Assembly: GCA_020536535.1 (NCBI GenBank)
Contig: JAHLWZ010000231.1
Coordinates: 1 to 64,000 of the forward strand
Length of the DNA: 64,000 bases
Direction of reading: 5' to 3'
Source of the DNA: Pelomyxa schiedti
Lineage: Eukaryota > Evosea > Pelobiontida > Pelomyxidae
The translations under genes and the position numbers were made by a program. Numbering within the stretch: position 1 is the first letter of the stretch; each line of letters opens with the position of its first letter. The notes beneath the pieces were generated by a model that had not been told where the DNA came from, did not search any database, and worked only from the letters and a program-made list of their open reading frames with translations. Shown here one piece after another: positions 10,884 through 22,700 of this stretch.

Positions 10884-12830
10884 GCTGGGCTTTGGGGGGA
10901 ACAGGTTTCTTTACAGTAGCTCCAAGAGTTTGGGCTTGTGCTACAGACTTGGTTGATCGAGGAGGTGATTTGGGTACACTAGGTTTCACTGAGGAAGGCA
11001 ATTTTGCCTCGGCTTTGGGGTTTGGAGTTTTGGTACCAGAAGGAGTGCTTAATTTAGGAGCAGGAGGAATTTCGGATTGTGTCTTGGTCCCCGCTTTAGC
11101 TGGCGGGATAGTGGTCTTTTCTTGTTGTTTTAGTTGCTCTGGAGACTTAGAATCGGTTTCTGGTGATAATGGTTTTGAGTTCAAAGTATTTTCGTTCTCG
11201 TGTTCACTCTTGTTTGCATCGCTCTTTTCTGGTTGACCATCAGTGGGTACTTGGTCGTGCCCCTCTTCTTCATGGTTACTTGGAGGGTTGGCACTGCTTG
11301 TTGCTGAAAGTTCCACGTTTGCATGCTGTTCTGTTGATGCCTCAGCCGTGTCGTCAGCGGTTGGCTCCTCAGTTGTGTTGGTGGTTTCAGTGCCTGTTTC
11401 ACCTGTGCCATGGGAAGACTTTGTGTGTTTGTGTTTTTTTTGGTCCTGACCACTACTCTTGTGGTGAGAACTACGATGTTTATGCTTATGGTCATGCTTG
11501 TGTTTACCAGTACTACTGTGCTTGCTTTCTTTTTTACTGGAACCGTGTTTTTGCTTATGTGAGTGCCTGTGATTATCTTTTTCTTGCTGTTTCTGCTCGT
11601 CATCCCCATCTACCTGGGTAGACAGAGAGTTGGTTTCTGTGTGGCTTTCAGTCTGTGGATGAGCGTCTGAATCCCCTACATCAACCTTTGATTTCTTTGG
11701 TGAGGGTGATTGAGGCTCTGTGTCACCCACTTCTTGGGGTTTACTTTGTTGAGATTCATCGGTTTTGGTTTCCCCTCCAGCTGCAATCCGGCGTCGTTTT
11801 GGCACATGTGGGGCTGGTGCTGCATTAACAGAATCTGTTGGGTTCCGCTTTCTTGCAGAAGCATCAGAGGCTGCGCTTGATGTACTTTGTGTGGTGGAGA
11901 CAGGCTTTCCACTTTTTGTATTGGATGTATGGTGAGTGTTTTTGGAACTGCTTTCAGTCTTTTTTTTTGGAACACTTGAGGTTGTTGTGGAAGTGGAGGC
12001 ACTGCTTCCAGATTTGGAAGACTTCCCCTTTTTTTTCGAACCTGCTTCCCACTGTTGACGACTGAGGCCACAAAATTCGAGGGCTTCTTGAAGGGCCTTG
12101 TCCCACCCAGGGTACTTATTTTGGGCCACATACAGATCTTCAAAGCGGGTAAGTTGTTCAGAGTTTACCCAGGCACTTGGAAGAAGTAAGCAACATCTTT
12201 TGCAAAGAGGAAGGTACTAATCTTTCGAGCCAAAGAAATGTACAAGGATTTCCTCATTATTTCTTTCATGCTTCACATTTTCAGGTGCCTCCTCAGGATC
12301 AAAAATCTGCTGTCGATGAGAATAACAAAGGCTAAAAGCAAAGATACCGTTGCAGGCCAAACAGGGAAGGTTTCTATTTGAGCCCATACAGGTTCTTGTA
12401 CAGAAAAACCGCCAAAAGTCTTTGCCTTTTCATTTACCCAGCCGTGCACCTTTTTTCAAGCACTTAGAGGAAGGCCCTTCTTTGTTTAAAAAAAACCTTG
12501 GGATCTTCAACAAAGGGCCTTCTTCCTGTTATAATTGAACTGGTTTCCTCGAATTCATCTAAGGTTACTGTTAATTCAGAATGTTGGTAGGGGTAGAAAA
12601 AGTGGCACCATATAGTACGGAACGGGCGTCGTGGAAATGAATGAACACCAGTCTAGCGTGCCTGTGCTTTGGCTTTGTCTTCCTATTGTTTCGCGTTCTG
12701 TTTTCCTTAAACTGTGCTAGTATATCCGTCGTTGCGCCCTCTTTTTCAGGAACAACATCCGGCTCCTTTCGCTCACCATGTTCTTCCTCAACGTCGCTTT
12801 TTTGTTCCTCATGGGACGACGTCGTTGTAC
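10674..12830 (-). CDS. PWWP-domain protein with long low-complexity tail, 3' end lost in gap
   Basis: Five exons were joined by hand: about 12830-12609, 12567-12497, 12419-12348, 12309-12219, and 12175 down to the gap. All joins keep frame. Together exons 3-5 spell a PWWP domain: PVWAQIETFPVWPAT, then a short insert, then VHFFGSKDYAWV and a helical segment ending near ALQEALEFCG. PWWP domains bind methylated histone tails and DNA, so a nuclear chromatin role is expected. The tail is Ser/Lys/His-rich (repeated HKHKH-like patches) and then Pro/Thr-rich. The exon that opens at 12830 follows a TCTAG acceptor and lacks a Met, so a first exon upstream is missing. The C-terminus is unknown because of the N run; the open frame beyond the gap is poly-Lys from poly-T and is probably not real. 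Confidence 0.75.
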
Positions 12831-13294
12831 CTAGACAGCATCACAACGCACGTGAAAAAGACTCATTAAAAAAAAAAAAAAAACGGGAAAAAAAGTAACG
12901 CGGCATATAGTACTATTAGTATCAGTGTTACGTTACGAACTTGTTGCGTTGGTGTCGGACATATTTGCACCAGATCTGCGGCCTGTGGCCGGTGTGGTTT
13001 TTAAACAAACCCTTTTTTCCCCTTTTGCGATTTAAAGAACCAAAAAACAAGGCGAATCTATCTATTTTTGGTTCATTCGTGGTAGAGCAAGAGTCCAAGC
13101 AAGTAGGTTAAAGAAAAGGTGGATTTAGTTGTTATAACTGAGTTTTGGATACAAACGCGCAGTTCAATTGAAATAGTAATGTGCATGTACAACTAGACTG
13201 AGAAGGGTAATGAAGGGACCCTTCCATACATCACCAGAAGTTCAGAATCACAGTAAGAACCCAGTACAGAAATTTAACAAACAACACAAAAGCT
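12831..13294. other. Intergenic, possible first exon of the PWWP gene
   Basis: The segment is A/T-tract rich. A short minus-strand ATG near 12867 lies just upstream of the PWWP exon and may belong to its first exon, but no intron of workable length joins them. Nothing else was recognised. Confidence 0.3.
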
Positions 13295-14332
13295 TCAAGA
13301 CAAGGAAGGAGGGTGTGTGCACTTCCCACTGAAGTCCACTGACCCACAGCAGCTCCAGTGTGCTGCACCGCCCTTGTGCATGCAGCCACCCCCGCACGAC
13401 CCACAGTAGCACACGCCAGAAGAAGTAGTTTCCAGGCACTTTGACTTCCAGCAGGCAGCGTGCCAGAACCCAGTGTGCGACTCATTGCACCCTGCACTGA
13501 AGCACTCTGCCATGCAGCATGACCAGTGCCCACTCCTGTTCTTTCCGCTGTAGCCACATGAAACGCCGCCATCAAGTGGTCGGCAGGATTCGCAGGAGCA
13601 GTGGATGTCACCGAACCTTGGGTCTGTGCAGGGGTGGTGCCACTGCCCAACATGCAGAGTCAATGGTTTGAGAGTGGTTGCAACACCATACATGTCCCTA
13701 AGCGCGTTGATGTCGCCGGCAGAAAAGCTGCGGCTCTTGAGTTGCGCAATAGCAGAGCTCTCGCTGGATATCTTGCTTGTCCACCCTGTTCCATGTCCAT
13801 AATGCATGATCGAGTTGTAATCACACTTCCTTGTTTTCCGGCCAGCAGAACCATTGCGTTCCATGGAATTCGAGCCACAGCCAACGTGCCTGGTGTCTCC
13901 GTCTTCCCTCGCGGCCTCGCACTGAAGCCCAACTGCATGGCACATTTCGTGCAGAACACACGTGAATTTGAGCTGATCCCCGGGGGCAAACAGCCACCCA
14001 CAATCCGTTCTGGGGTACCTCTCAGGCAACTCCACGTCCACTCCCCGGCTGCCGCCGCCGCCACGGCAGCACCTCGGGCTCGTGCCTTCCTCGCCAAGCC
14101 TGAACCTCACGTAGTAGATTGGTTCCCCGGTCCACGGCAGCCACTGGACCCCGACGTTGTTCCTTGCGAATTCGTTGACGCCGTGCTGAATGTGGGACCG
14201 CAGGTGACTGGACTCTGGTATGCTCTCATCAACAACGTAAGGGACGACGCCTCCTCCTGGCCACGCTCCTTCGCGGTCACTGTTAATCGATGCTCCTCCA
14301 GGCTGCCTATCATATGTCTCTGTGTTGCCCAT
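13295..14332 (-). CDS. Astacin-like metalloprotease (M12A) with cysteine-rich tail, altered zinc site
   Basis: Single exon, 345 aa from the ATG at 14332; the open frame extends upstream but has no ATG. Residues 128-139 read HEMCHAVGLQCE, matching the astacin/metzincin motif HExxHxxGxxHE except that the third zinc-ligand His is Cys138. The AREDGD that follows and the Met-turn SIMHY (174-178) are astacin-typical. The N-terminal part has no hydrophobic signal peptide. The C-terminal third carries Cys-rich modules, two of them containing HWSCC, which look like short disulfide-rich repeats. Cys can bind zinc, so activity is possible but not certain. Signal-peptide absence suggests a missing upstream exon or an intracellular protein. 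Confidence 0.85.
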   Translation of the reverse strand: MGNTETYDRQPGGASINSDREGAWPGGGVVPYVVDESIPESSHLRSHIQHGVNEFARNNVGVQWLPWTGEPIYYVRFRLGEEGTSPRCCRGGGGSRGVDVELPERYPRTDCGWLFAPGDQLKFTCVLHEMCHAVGLQCEAAREDGDTRHVGCGSNSMERNGSAGRKTRKCDYNSIMHYGHGTGWTSKISSESSAIAQLKSRSFSAGDINALRDMYGVATTLKPLTLHVGQWHHPCTDPRFGDIHCSCESCRPLDGGVSCGYSGKNRSGHWSCCMAECFSAGCNESHTGFWHAACWKSKCLETTSSGVCYCGSCGGGCMHKGGAAHWSCCGSVDFSGKCTHPPSLS

Positions 14333-14401
14333 CTTTTCGGTTTTTGTGGACTTTTGTTTTTTGATGATCAACTTTTTACACTAACACATTCAGGTGCTCA
14401 T

Positions 14402-15748
14402 TCAGGAGCAGGATGAGAAGCAGGAGAAAACTGCAAGAGTAAGTTTGACTGGATAGAACAGAACGAGTTTGAGTGTGAGGCACTTGAACCCAGTTGTTGG
14501 CTCAATCACATCAATCGCGTTGTTCCAGGCAATGAACACGAACCCAGAGTGAGCCATGGAGCTCCTCGCTACGACACTCTGTCTATCGTGTGACTTGCGG
14601 TTGCCTTTGATCTTAAGTGAAGGGTGCACAACCTCCAGTGGTCGGGCTGGGCTGTCGCGGTGATACAGATTGAACCACTCCAGGTCAGTGTTTGTGCGGT
14701 AGGACACACAGAACAGTGAGTCCGACACACGGAACGCATCGACCACGTGGCGCTTGATTGATGTGGAAGCTGCTGTGCATTCTTGCACATGGAATGCCTC
14801 GTATGTTGGGAACGCTTTGCGGGTTGGCATATTGCGCCGAGTCTTCACGATGAAGGTTCGTGACCCGTGGCGATCAGGGGAACAGCTGTCCCAGTTCCTC
14901 ATCACCACAAGAGATTCAACTGAGTAGTGATCTGGGAATTCACACCTTGTGGTGCTGAGCACAGCAAGGCTCTTGCTGCGGTGTGTCTCCGCGACGTCAA
15001 CAATCAGGATCACCATCTTGTTACATGATGACTGAGTTAGAGCCACCTCACTGCAAACAGAATGGTCAGGATAAATGCGGATCCCATCAGGCTCCGTGAA
15101 CTGCGGCACCTCCACATGAACCAACCGCCGCTCCTCCTCCTCGTGCCCGCGGAGGGGTGCTGATCTCAGTGGTGCAACAGCAAGTGTCACATGTGGGCGC
15201 CTGCTGGCCTGTAAAACCGCTGTGACGGACCAGTCCGGGGGACATAGCAGGTTGACATGTGCAGCGCCCAGCGGAACTCTGGCCACCGGCACCTGCAGGT
15301 ACGTGCGCGTGTCTCTTGTGGCCAGCACCCAGTCCCCCGCCGAAGGCCCGCCGGCCGGGTTCCTCCTCACCGTGACGGCGCTGTCGCTGCCCACTGGTGT
15401 GGGACGGACCCAAGAGAAAGCCAAGGAAGGGGAGGGGTCCGGGGGGCTGCCCGGGACGGCGCCCAGGAGCAGCGGGGAGACTGTGACCGCGAGGCTGAAG
15501 GGGAAGTGCTCGGTGAAGGCGTCGAGCCGGAGGGTGCGGAGGGTGGGGCGCACCAGGTCGCGCCACAGCGAGCCGACCAGCCAGGCGGCGGGGCCGTGGC
15601 CCATGGCCAGCACCATGGGGCAGCGGGCCCCGCACCGAGGGATCGTGGCTCCTGCGGCCACGGCGCCGAGCTGGGCCCGCGTGGTTGTGGTTGCTGTCAC
15701 ACGCGCGACGCAGCTACTGCAGGCTCCTGTGATGGACCACCACGCCAT
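14402..15748 (-). CDS. Unrecognised 448-aa protein
   Basis: Single open exon from ATG at 15748 to TGA at 14402, high GC at the 5' end falling towards the 3' end. The first 60 residues are Ala/Gly/Cys-rich. There follows a region with PTLRTLRLDAFTEHFPFSLA, then alternating beta-like segments (VILIVDVAETHRSKSLAVL; FCVSYRTNTDLEWFNLYH; FVFIAWNNAIDVIEP) that could be a diverged beta-propeller. I recognise no family. The length and clean single frame argue that it is a real gene. It is divergent to the receptor kinase that follows. Confidence 0.6.
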   Translation of the reverse strand: MAWWSITGACSSCVARVTATTTTRAQLGAVAAGATIPRCGARCPMVLAMGHGPAAWLVGSLWRDLVRPTLRTLRLDAFTEHFPFSLAVTVSPLLLGAVPGSPPDPSPSLAFSWVRPTPVGSDSAVTVRRNPAGGPSAGDWVLATRDTRTYLQVPVARVPLGAAHVNLLCPPDWSVTAVLQASRRPHVTLAVAPLRSAPLRGHEEEERRLVHVEVPQFTEPDGIRIYPDHSVCSEVALTQSSCNKMVILIVDVAETHRSKSLAVLSTTRCEFPDHYSVESLVVMRNWDSCSPDRHGSRTFIVKTRRNMPTRKAFPTYEAFHVQECTAASTSIKRHVVDAFRVSDSLFCVSYRTNTDLEWFNLYHRDSPARPLEVVHPSLKIKGNRKSHDRQSVVARSSMAHSGFVFIAWNNAIDVIEPTTGFKCLTLKLVLFYPVKLTLAVFSCFSSCS

Positions 15749-16122
15749 GAAACGAGCTGCTTATTTTCGGAACAACTGCTTGGTTGGACTCTTAGAGAAC
15801 AAGATCTAGTGTCAAGAAATAAACAAGGAACAATGATTCAGGTACTTCGAAAAGGTACATGTCCACAAAATCGGAATTGAGGCAGCGTTCTGGCATCACC
15901 CTTACTGGTGCGATCAGTTAGGAAACTACGATGCAGACTTTTGTTCTGGGCAAATACATTCAGAAATGAGCACAGGAGCCTTCTCTGCATGGAAGGAAGC
16001 CAGCGCGCTTCCCGCCTGTTTCCGGCTTACGACGTTTTGACGAACTCCACATGCGAACCTTCCCGGAATCACGTTACGTTACTTTCCGGAAGTTACACCA
16101 CATCAATAAAAAGAAAAAAACG
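15749..16122. promoter_or_regulatory. Intergenic region between divergent genes
   Basis: This 374-base stretch separates the starts of two genes on opposite strands and should hold both promoters. Only A-rich patches just before the plus-strand ATG stand out. No defined motif was seen. Confidence 0.35.
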
Positions 16123-19100
16123 ATGCGCGAATTGAACGCCCTGTGCATAGTCGTTGGTTTGTTGTTTTTGTGCGGGCACTCTCGCTGTATAGTGAGCCAA
16201 AAGCGCGACATTTCAGATCTGACTGGTTTGTGATAGTTTCACTTTTTGTAATTTGTTGGTTATTGAAATTTCCCCCTACTGAGTACCCTTAGAGTGCAGA
16301 TGCAACTCCACCTTTATTGGTGATGGTATGTATGAAGGAGAAAAACCCAGTGTTTCAACTGTGTTGTAGTATTATACATTTATGAATGTGCAGGTGTGTG
16401 TGATGTCTATTGCTACGTCTCAGAATGCAACTACGACGACGGAGACTGTGAGCGTGTGTCAACTTTGTGCTGATTTCGCTGTGATTCACCCGTTTTATTT
16501 TTTCCTAAAGAGGAGTGCGCTCCTGGCTGTACAATGCTGATGTTGGGGAATAGAATTTGTGAACCAGTGTGCAATAATACCCCTTGTAGAACGGATGGGG
16601 GAGACTGTTGTATGGCCTTTCATTTCTCCAGAAATGAAGTAAACATCCCCCTTAGACTGTGCTCCTGGTTGCCAACCAGACTGGCTTGGTGACCAATTTT
16701 GTGATTACCAATGCAACAATTCTCAATGCAACTATGATAACCAGGATTGCAGTATGTGCAAAAAGGCATTTTCCATTCTCTGATTTACTTTAGCCTGTGG
16801 AATTCTGGGGGTATGTCAAGGTGGAGCCTCATTTTTCCTCTTCCTCTGGTTACAGTGCTTTTAGATTCGACTGATGATTCAGTAGACTTAGTTTTAATTG
16901 GTGCCCTTGTTGGAGTTATCGGTTCCTCTTTTCTTGCAGCAATCGCAGGTATTGGATTTTTGGTTTACAGAATAAGGTATTCACTCTCTCTGCAACCATC
17001 CATTCACCGAAGCAGAAAAAGGGGCTCACAAGAGATACCATTAAACATCCTTGAATATGGATTTGACATGAAAATTTTGAGGTACCATCTAGAAACTTTA
17101 TTTTAATGACACTCTCAAGGACCGCAACATACAAAGATTTCTGCATGAAAGTACTGTCATCATAATAATACTCTTTTTTTTTTAAGGTCGTTGGATCACA
17201 GGTTACCCCAAAAAATGGGCTCACATTTAATCTTGGTGGACACCAAGCCCCTGTAGAAACACCCCTTAAAGATGTGCTTAAACTTCGGAATCGGAGAAGA
17301 CACAAGGTCCATTGGGCAATACACAGCGAATCTTCCCCCAAATTTACTTTCGAGTTCAGTCCCTTGTTTGGATCCCTTGAAATAGTAGGCTTCTTTTTCC
17401 TTGTATATCTATTCTGACGAGAATGTTTTAATAGGGGTATGAAGTGGAAATTGAAGTCACACTTACAATCCACTGTACCACTAAGATAGATACCAACATT
17501 TTAGTTGTGAGTAGTAAAGGTAGTGCAGTGTTTTGTGACCTGTGGATCTTTATCGCTCACATTTTATTTAGAGGAGGGTGAACACTCAACATTGACTCCA
17601 TCTGTGTGTAATAAATTTCTGTTCCGTGAATAATGTAAGTGCTTTAGGTTTATTTCCCGATGCACTTACAAATAGAGTCTATGTTATCAACCTCTATTGA
17701 CAGCGACGAGTTACAGGTTTGATTCTATAAGTCCTCATGTCATAATAGCCTTTAGCTACAAACTGCGGAAATTGGAGAAGGATCCTTTGGAGTGGTTTTC
17801 AGGTTTCATTTTCCCTTCACCGTTTGCCTGCTGATTTTTCGTTCTTTAGAGGTTTTTGGTATTTAGAACTTTTCGTCAGGTGGTAACTCAGGTAACTAAT
17901 CTTCTTCAAGGAGAGGACAAGAAGTTGCTGTGAAGCGATTAAAGGTCATTTAGCTCTCCCCATACAACCCAGTGACCCTCTCCAAAAAGAAACAAGAAGG
18001 AAAAACCACAATTGAAGAGTTCACACAGGAAATGAAAACGCTGGAATCTGGTTAGCATAAATAAAAGTGCTACTGTAAAATTAACAGCTACAGTCAGGTG
18101 TCCACAGGTTTATAGGAGTACAATCTTTCTCCTTTTACCTCTTCCTCAGATTATCCATTACTTTGGCTCAGTGAGGCAGAAAGGGAAACTTGCCTTAGTC
18201 ACAGTCAGTGAACTCCTCTCTCATTGTGCTTCTCACCTCTTTGAAGGAATTTATGCCTCTGGGAAATATGACTTCCTGCATCAAGAGTCATCCGTTTTCA
18301 CTTCACCTCAAACTAAAGTGTCTTATGGATTGCTCCAAAGGTGCTTTCATTTATTCCTTTACTCACATGGTATTATTCACTTTGAATGAAGGAATGACAT
18401 TCTTACACAACTCGAATTTACTTCATAGAGACTTGAAACGTAATTTTTTTCATTTTTGAATACAACTGACCTACCAAATATAAACCAAACCTCAGCTGAC
18501 AACCTCCTTGTATGTCATTTGCTTATCTGCTATTATTACTCAATTTACTCGAGATGTGCTCACTCGATGTTCTTGCTCCTGTCAGTTGCAAGCTCACTGG
18601 TAAGAAGTCTTTGTTTTTTAAATGGACTTAATAATACTAATGTAGACTTCGGAACAACAAGAGACATCGTTGCCACATCTAATCAAAACTTTACTGCTGG
18701 AGTACCACATCTTTACTTTACTTTCAATTCACTACTTTGCAGATCGGAACACCAGTTTACATGTCACCGGTACTCTCTTTTTCCGACTAATACTAGCAAT
18801 CTATTAATTACTCAGATTCGCTGCAGGAGCTTCTTACCTGCGGAAAGTACGGCACGGCATCTGACGTTTTCAGGTGTGGAGAATGGTATACGGCAACCTT
18901 TTTCTCACTTCCTTTGGTATAGTTTTGCTGTCTTGACATATTTCGTATTCACTGAACAAGAACCCTACTCTGGTCTCGACTTTGATACCTTGTGGAGTAC
19001 GAACTTCCACAATAAATAGAATCTAATACAATTAAATAGAAATCAGTGAGTTTGTTGTATCCGGCAAGGTAGTGCATTCCCTCAAGTATAATGAGCTAGT

Positions 19101-19620
19101 AAACGTTCCTACTGTAGAGATTACCACTACCCGAAACAATCCCAGAAGAACTCCGTTTTCTTATTGCCCAGTGCTGGCTCCAGGACGCAAACCAACGTCC
19201 AAGTCAGCCTCCCACCCATTTTCCGCTACGCTAATCACAACCCAAGGATTCCCCGATATAAGCCTCATTCTTGAGAAAATTCTGGAGAAACTACGGACTA
19301 AAGAGGACCGTAACTATCGGCCTGATCCCACAATGACCTTGTCACTCAGCTGTGCGCTACCCCGCAATTTCCATCACCATCAGAATATCCACCCTCCAAT
19401 TCCAATTCCAATAGAATCAGCCACATCAGGCTCAGATTCTACGCCCAGAGCAGATTCTACACCCAGAACGGTGACAACCACAACAACCTCAACCAGAGCC
19501 ACCCTCACATCCAACTACACAACACTCAACTCTAGCTCGTCGGCTTCCACCTCTGATGACAACACCAACAACAATTCAACAAACAATGGCCACCATCGTC
19601 GTGCTTCCGATAACGTTTGA
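16123..19620 (+). CDS. Receptor-type TKL protein kinase with Notch LNR modules (Entamoeba-TMK-like)
   Basis: Many small exons; those resolved best are 16123-16225, 16293-16325, 16394-16453, 16511-16609, 16656-16751 and a membrane exon 16856-17081. Exon 1 gives a signal peptide. Exons 2-5 spell three Cys-rich Lin-12/Notch repeats (for example ECNYDDGDCE and CNYDNQDC). A hydrophobic span follows (LVLIGALVGVIGSSFLAAIA). Exons at about 17187-17384 and 17435 onward encode a beta-rich juxtamembrane domain of the type seen in Entamoeba TMKs, ending MLSTSIDSDEL. The kinase is complete: GEGSFGVVF, VAVKRL, HRDLKPDNLL, TDFGTTRD, GTPVYMSPE, DVFSFAVL, CWLQDANQRP. The tail is Ser/Thr/Asn-rich, with a stop at 19618. 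The joins into the membrane exon and at 17081/17187 are not frame-clean in my model. Role: surface signalling kinase. Confidence 0.88.
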
Positions 19621-19763
19621 ACGTGCTGTATGTAAATAGACACTAAGAGAATTTGGAATAGTTCTTTTTTTTTGTACATTTATGATGAAGGCTATTTACT
19701 GTATGCCGACATAGCATAACTACACAAGATTGGGGGGTGTTGTGGTTGTGGTTAGCAAGAGTT

Positions 19764-22700
19764 TTACAGCCGGATTTCGGCACTGGCAACTATTGGAATT
19801 GGTGTGCCTCCAGAGCCGGATGTGCTGGAGTGAGAAGAGCCTGTTTGTGATTGTGATGACTGGCTTGATGAACTGTTGCTGTACTCAGAATATGATGAAC
19901 CGGAGGCAGGGGAATTGGACCGGGACCTGGATTTGGGTTTGTGGGGTGGTGACTTGGTTGTACAGGGGGTTCCTGTGCCTTGTTTGTGTGATACCGTTGC
20001 TGTTGCTGTTGCTTGTGTTTGGGCTGGTGTTTGCGTTTGCGTTTGCGATGATTGGGCACGGGAAGGTGTTCCTGTGCTTGTTGATCCGGACCAACTTCCG
20101 GAGCTTGAGTGAGAGCCGCCGGAACTTGATTGGGATCCGGAGCCGGAGCCGGAGCCGGAATATTGGTGTGTGTGCGTTTGTGGTTGCGACTGTGCTTGTG
20201 TTTGTGGTGCGCTGGCTGTTTTGGGTAAGCTTGGCTCCTCCTGAGGCACTATGGTGGTGCATATTGTGATTGGGGACGCCGATGATGCCCGACAGGCTTG
20301 AATGTTGATGTCAGGTGGGGGCCTTATTGTAGGGGAGGGTGATGGTTCTACTTTCACAGCTGGTGATTCACTTCTTGGATTCAAGTTGACGGTAGGGATA
20401 GTGTTTGCACTGGAAGGATCCTCACTGGATGTTATTGGGCTTGGTGGTGGACTTGGCTTAACAGGGATACTTGGTTTCGTGCTGGGGGAAACAATGCACA
20501 CAGCTGATGCAGCAGGGGGAGTGCTTGTTTTATTTTTGATAATTGGTGTCGAAGAGATAATATTTGGGGAGGATGAGGATATGGGAGTGGGTGTGCGAAT
20601 TGGATTTACAATACAAGAAGATGACAGTGACCGGGGATTAGTACTGAGCTTCTGATTTAAACGAGCAAAAGCTCCAAGCCACATTTGGCATGTGTAAGCC
20701 AGTTTCGCTTTTAAAACAAGAGAAATCTTTTCTCCCGAGCTAGAATACGACAGTTTTAACTGGAATGCATCATCGGGATCCCCACACAGTTGGAGACCTT
20801 GGAAGGGTATTTGCTGAAGAATTTCCCGGTTGTTCCGCTTAACACCAGAAATGACTAGCTTGGTGGTTGTCAATGTGCAAATGAGTGGCTTGTACTTGAT
20901 AGAGTTGCAGGTGAAGCAACTTTGAATCAGGGGAGTTGGTGAAGAGTCGTATAATTCAAGAGGCAAATCGTGTATTTGGGTAAAAAGATGGATAAGTAAC
21001 TCCCTTTTTTTGTCATAATTGGAAAAAAGTGTAAAAATGGCAGGAAAAGTATAATGAAATTGTCACGCACTGTTTGAGCTCCGGCATATCCTCACACATG
21101 CTTAGAACCCACTTTTTCATGGGTGTGGGCTTAGCCTAGAAAGTTTAGGTGTGATTTAACAAGGTATAACGTACTTGGGGATTGTGGAGGGCGGTATTGG
21201 CATAGATGCACCCAAATGCAAGTTTGGCAACATATTCCCAGTTAGGGAATAGAGGAACATCCGTACTCGCCTGGCTGTTGTGCATTGAGAACCATACATC
21301 CCCAAAAGCATCAGTCACTGAACAAATTTTTTGTCCTTCCACTGGTAAATTGAATTGTCGCAGAAACATCCTCAGAGAATTCTCGAAGTCATATAGGCTA
21401 AAATCGAGAAGAGCAGTGTAGTTTTTTAGAAGTGGGAGATTTTGCTTGTTTCCAAGGAAGTCACCAACAACAGTTGGGTTAAGTTGTTGTTGCTGGAAGC
21501 GCAGAAATTGCGCAACAAAAGGAAGAGGATCTGTGTTGCCCGATTTTGAAGTTGGTGTGAAGTAGTGTTCTACCAAGAAGTTCGTAGCTAGCTGAGGGTT
21601 TTTGTTGAAGATCCCAATAAGTTGATCGATGGTTGGTTTAGCTGTCAAAGGGGTGGAGGAAGGCACATTAACAACAGAGGAAGACGCGGCCAGTGGAATG
21701 AGGGTGACAACGGAGGAACTGGGGTTGGTGGAGGGATTTTGGATTGGTGACGAGGTGACATTTGTGGAAGATGACGTGGCTGTTGAGGTTGTGGTTGTTA
21801 ACGTAGGTATTTGCGCCGCGGAGGAGCTATTATTGCTAGAGTTAGCTGTGAGGGTGGCGCCAGTACTGTTTGGAGTGTTTGCAGTCACAGGTTTCATTGA
21901 ATCAACAGGGCACACATAATCTGGAAGATCGCAGTTTGTGTGAGTACATGTATTGCATTCTGAGATGGAACGTTAATGAAATCAGAAAGGTGTGGAGAAA
22001 GTACCTGCACAGATTCGGAACTCCTTTCCAGTAGGAATGGGATCTTTGCAAGCCGCACAATAATGATGTGGAGTTGCTTTTTGGGCAGTAAATTTGTGCA
22101 ATTTTATTCCTGAATCCCAGATGTAGACTTGATTGTTGCTGTGTGCTGTGTGGGTTCAATAAAAAGAACCACAGAGAAAGGAAATTGGGGCATACTGGTC
22201 CAAATGCCGAGTGTTGTTATTCTGGGAACCAGAAGCGATGATGTGATCTCTTCCCCAATTTTGATAGTTTTCGTGCAAGTGTGTGACTTGGAAATGTGAT
22301 TACATTAGTTGGAGTAACACAAATTACTTTAGCATCCCAGACTCTGAACGTTTCACTGGAGAAACCCCAGACGAATCCGCCGTAGCTAAGTAAAGAGCGA
22401 ATATTTGGTACTGGGAAGGTGACAACAGGTTCGTCTTGGCTCTTTTTTTGGGTTGGTTTGTTTGTGTACTTGTTTGCGGTTTGAATTTGACGCACATCTG
22501 GATTGAGAATAGAAATGGCATTGTTTGAGTGTGCCACCCATACATCATTGATGGACTCGTGAATAATATTCATCCAGAGGATAGAGGTAATACGGCATTT
22601 TTGGAAGGGTGATGGTTGCACTTTCTTCTCTTTCTATAAAAATGTTCCTCGTTATATTTAATCAAGTAGACGCGTAAATACCTTGTTGAGAATGTGAATT

